In this document: in pieces, positions 5,032 through 6,765 of the stretch | Numbering within the stretch: position 1 is the first letter of the stretch | Layout of the letters: each line of letters starts with the position of its first letter | Assembly: GCA_017526725.1 (NCBI GenBank) | Contig: JAFXRA010000104.1 | Location: 1-6,765 of the forward strand | DNA length: 6,765 nt | From: Candidatus Rifleibacteriota bacterium | Lineage (GTDB): Bacteria; Riflebacteria; Ozemobacteria; Ozemobacterales; Ozemobacteraceae | Direction: 5' to 3' | The notes under the pieces: generated by a model | What the model was told of the DNA's origin: nothing | The model's database searches: none | The model's input: the letters and a program-made list of their open reading frames with translations, nothing else | Translations under genes and position numbers: made by a program

Positions 5032-6765
5032 TTATTTATTATTGAGCCAGCCTCTGATGACCTGTATAGCATCATCGGGTTTCTTTTCAATGAGATCTCT
5101 GACACGTTTTTCAAGCTCGTCACGAGCAAGAGCTTCAGCATTAAGTTTGCTGAGTTCTCCTTCTCTTTCACGGTCGCGTTCAGAAACAATCTTTTCAAGT
5201 CTTTCAATTTCACCCTGAAGTTTGCCGTCAGCCTTCTTCTGGAATGCTTCACGGAAAGCAAACTTTTCTTCCGGGCTCATTTCTTCAAAGTCAGGCGGCA
5301 AAGTTTCATTTTCACTAGCATACTTATAAGCTTTAAGTTTAAGATCTTGAACTTTGCGCTTCTTTTCTTCCATATTGGTAATTTCTGGGAACCAGTTCTT
5401 AACATTGGAGAAGCGCTTTTCAAATTCTTTCCATTGCTTTTCATTCTGAGCAAGAAGCTGTTTTTCACGTTCTTTGCGAAGTCTTTCTGCTTCTTCTGCA
5501 GCCTTGGCAAGACGATCATGTTCAGCTTTTTCAACTCTGGCTTTTGTGATTCTTGCAATTATATAAATTAAACCGATGAGAATCGGGAAAGACATAAGGA
5601 GTCCCATAATAATCTTAAACATTTGCTTTTCCTGCTCCTTTTTTAGAGCCATTTCTTCTCTTGCACGAACAAGTTCGTCATTCTTAAATGGCATAACCAT
5701 TAAATTCATTTTATCGCCGCGGGTTTTATCGTAGCCGATAGCAGTCTGAGCTATCTGTAAAATCCTGTCTTCAGTTGATTGAAATTCCAAGGGGTCACCA
5801 TTAATTACTACTGAAGCAGTCATTCTTCTAATGGTGCCTTGTTCTTTAATAAATTTTTCTTTTGATTTCGTTACTTCGTAATTTGTGATGGTGCCGTCAC
5901 GCTTATATTTGTTTAAAACGCCATTTTCTGTTCCTGGGTATGCTGGAGAACCAGGAGGAAGATTAGAGTTAACGCCTGGTTCACCGTCTTCTATTAAATC
6001 ACGGCCTTCATATTCTTCATTTTCTGTTTTTTGGGAAATAACAATGCCTTGATTTGTGCCTTCCAATGGAACTACTACATCGCTGACGGCTTCTTTCTGG
6101 TCGAAATCCATTTCGAGACGAACCTGAACAATAGCTTTGCCGTCACCAAACATGGATTCAAGCATTCTCTGCAAATTACCCTGCAAGTATCTTTCGCGGT
6201 CTCTGGTAATTTTTATCTGTATGGTTTGAGACTTTTCAATAGTCATCAAATCTTCATCTTCAATTACACGAGTTAAATCATTGGCATGATCATCGCAGAT
6301 TTTTACTTTATCGGGTTCAAGACCTTCAACAGCAGAACATATAAAATCACGAATTGCTCTTATTTGATTAGGTTCAACGGTTGTATTTGGTTTGAGTTTT
6401 AAAAGAACACTGGCAGAAGGTTCTTTCTGGTCTTCTTTAAAAGTGGTCTTCTTGGGCTTTACAATATTGACGTTTGCATCTTCTATCGGGCCCATTCTCT
6501 TTAAGGCTGCTACTATTTCTTCTTGAAGACCTCTGACAAAATTTAAATCAAATTCCTGCTGGGTAGTGCCTTGGAATAATGAACGCTGGTCTATTAATTT
6601 TTCCCAGCCTGCTTTTGCTTCAGGGAGTGTTTTTTCTTCGGAAAGTCTTAATAATATGTAAGATTTATCTGTTGTGGGAACAAGTATTTCGTTTGCTGTT
6701 TTACCAATTTTATGGTCTAAGCCTAATTCAGTTAGCTTTGCATTGATCTTGCTTGCATCATCTAA
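5032..6765 (-). CDS. fliF: Flagellar MS-ring protein FliF, 5'-truncated by window edge
   Basis: Inner-membrane protein that forms the MS ring, the base on which the C-ring and export gate assemble. The frame stays open from the stop at 5032 to the window edge, giving 577 residues; the Met at 6495 is internal. The missing part should be the first transmembrane helix and a short flank. Visible in order: a ring-building region rich in family signatures (DQKEPSASVLLKLKPN, then RMLESMFGDGKAIVQV), a Pro/Gly-rich segment (GVNSNLPPGSPAYPGTENG) followed by TNYEVTKSKE, the conserved GDKMNLMVMPF block, and a second transmembrane helix coded at about 5551-5616. A very charged, coiled-coil-like cytoplasmic tail of about 170 residues follows, roughly twice that of the enterobacterial protein. 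The last 25 residues (RVRDLIEKKPDDAIQVIRGW) match the FliG-binding C-terminus of the family. The stop is 14 bases before fliG. Identity is secure; the meaning of the long tail is unknown. Confidence 0.97.
   Translation of the reverse strand, partial: LDDASKINAKLTELGLDHKIGKTANEILVPTTDKSYILLRLSEEKTLPEAKAGWEKLIDQRSLFQGTTQQEFDLNFVRGLQEEIVAALKRMGPIEDANVNIVKPKKTTFKEDQKEPSASVLLKLKPNTTVEPNQIRAIRDFICSAVEGLEPDKVKICDDHANDLTRVIEDEDLMTIEKSQTIQIKITRDRERYLQGNLQRMLESMFGDGKAIVQVRLEMDFDQKEAVSDVVVPLEGTNQGIVISQKTENEEYEGRDLIEDGEPGVNSNLPPGSPAYPGTENGVLNKYKRDGTITNYEVTKSKEKFIKEQGTIRRMTASVVINGDPLEFQSTEDRILQIAQTAIGYDKTRGDKMNLMVMPFKNDELVRAREEMALKKEQEKQMFKIIMGLLMSFPILIGLIYIIARITKARVEKAEHDRLAKAAEEAERLRKEREKQLLAQNEKQWKEFEKRFSNVKNWFPEITNMEEKKRKVQDLKLKAYKYASENETLPPDFEEMSPEEKFAFREAFQKKADGKLQGEIERLEKIVSERDREREGELSKLNAEALARDELEKRVRDLIEKKPDDAIQVIRGWLNNK

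Noticed and set aside
5007..5261. 84-codon frame on the minus strand across the fliF/fliG junction
   Set aside because: Out of frame with both conserved genes, low-complexity and Lys/Leu/Asn-rich; a shadow of fliF.
5032..6495. Reading fliF as a complete 487-residue gene starting at the Met at 6495
   Set aside because: The same frame continues without a stop to 6765 and codes for typical FliF ring sequence (for example the segment GTTQQEFDFNLVRGLQEEIV), so the Met is internal and the gene is truncated by the window.
1..6765. Internal promoters, terminators, RNA genes, CRISPR arrays or mobile elements
   Set aside because: Non-coding gaps are at most about 15 bases, and I saw no hairpin followed by a T-run, no regularly spaced repeats and no transposase or integrase code.

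Overview
This window is a compact stretch of a flagellar export and C-ring operon. Every gene lies on the minus strand, so transcription runs from high to low coordinates. The order is fliF (5' end outside the window), fliG, a second short gene made only of a FliG C-terminal module, fliH, fliI, fliJ, and a small SLT (lytic transglycosylase-like) gene. Genes are separated by at most 14 bases or overlap by 4 to 8 bases. There is no room for internal promoters or terminators and none was seen, so the genes are most likely co-transcribed from a promoter upstream of the window.

The set is coherent. FliF forms the MS ring, and its C-terminus binds FliG, the switch and torque component. FliH, FliI and FliJ form the cytoplasmic ATPase complex of the flagellar type III export apparatus. 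The SLT gene belongs to a type often found in flagellar clusters, where such enzymes act on or bind peptidoglycan along the rod path. Start codons are ATG or TTG. Good Shine-Dalgarno sequences are visible for fliG, the FliG-like gene, fliH and the SLT gene; fliI appears to be translated by coupling to fliH.

The organism is a flagellated bacterium with AT-rich DNA (roughly 40% GC by eye). The proteins are clearly flagellar rather than from a virulence (injectisome) secretion system. The phylum cannot be fixed from these sequences alone. The gene order with an SLT gene after fliJ and an extra FliG module does not look like the enterobacterial layout and suggests a less-studied lineage; this is inference.

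Two features stand out. (1) A 149-residue stand-alone paralogue of the FliG ARM_C plus C-terminal domain sits directly after fliG. It aligns with FliG from the Gly-Gly linker to the last residues, but it has lost nearly all of the charged residues that FliG uses for torque. (2) The SLT protein keeps the fold signatures of the family but has alanine where the catalytic glutamate should be, and it has no signal peptide. In addition, FliF has a cytoplasmic tail about twice the usual length and FliH has a long extra N-terminal and coiled-coil region.
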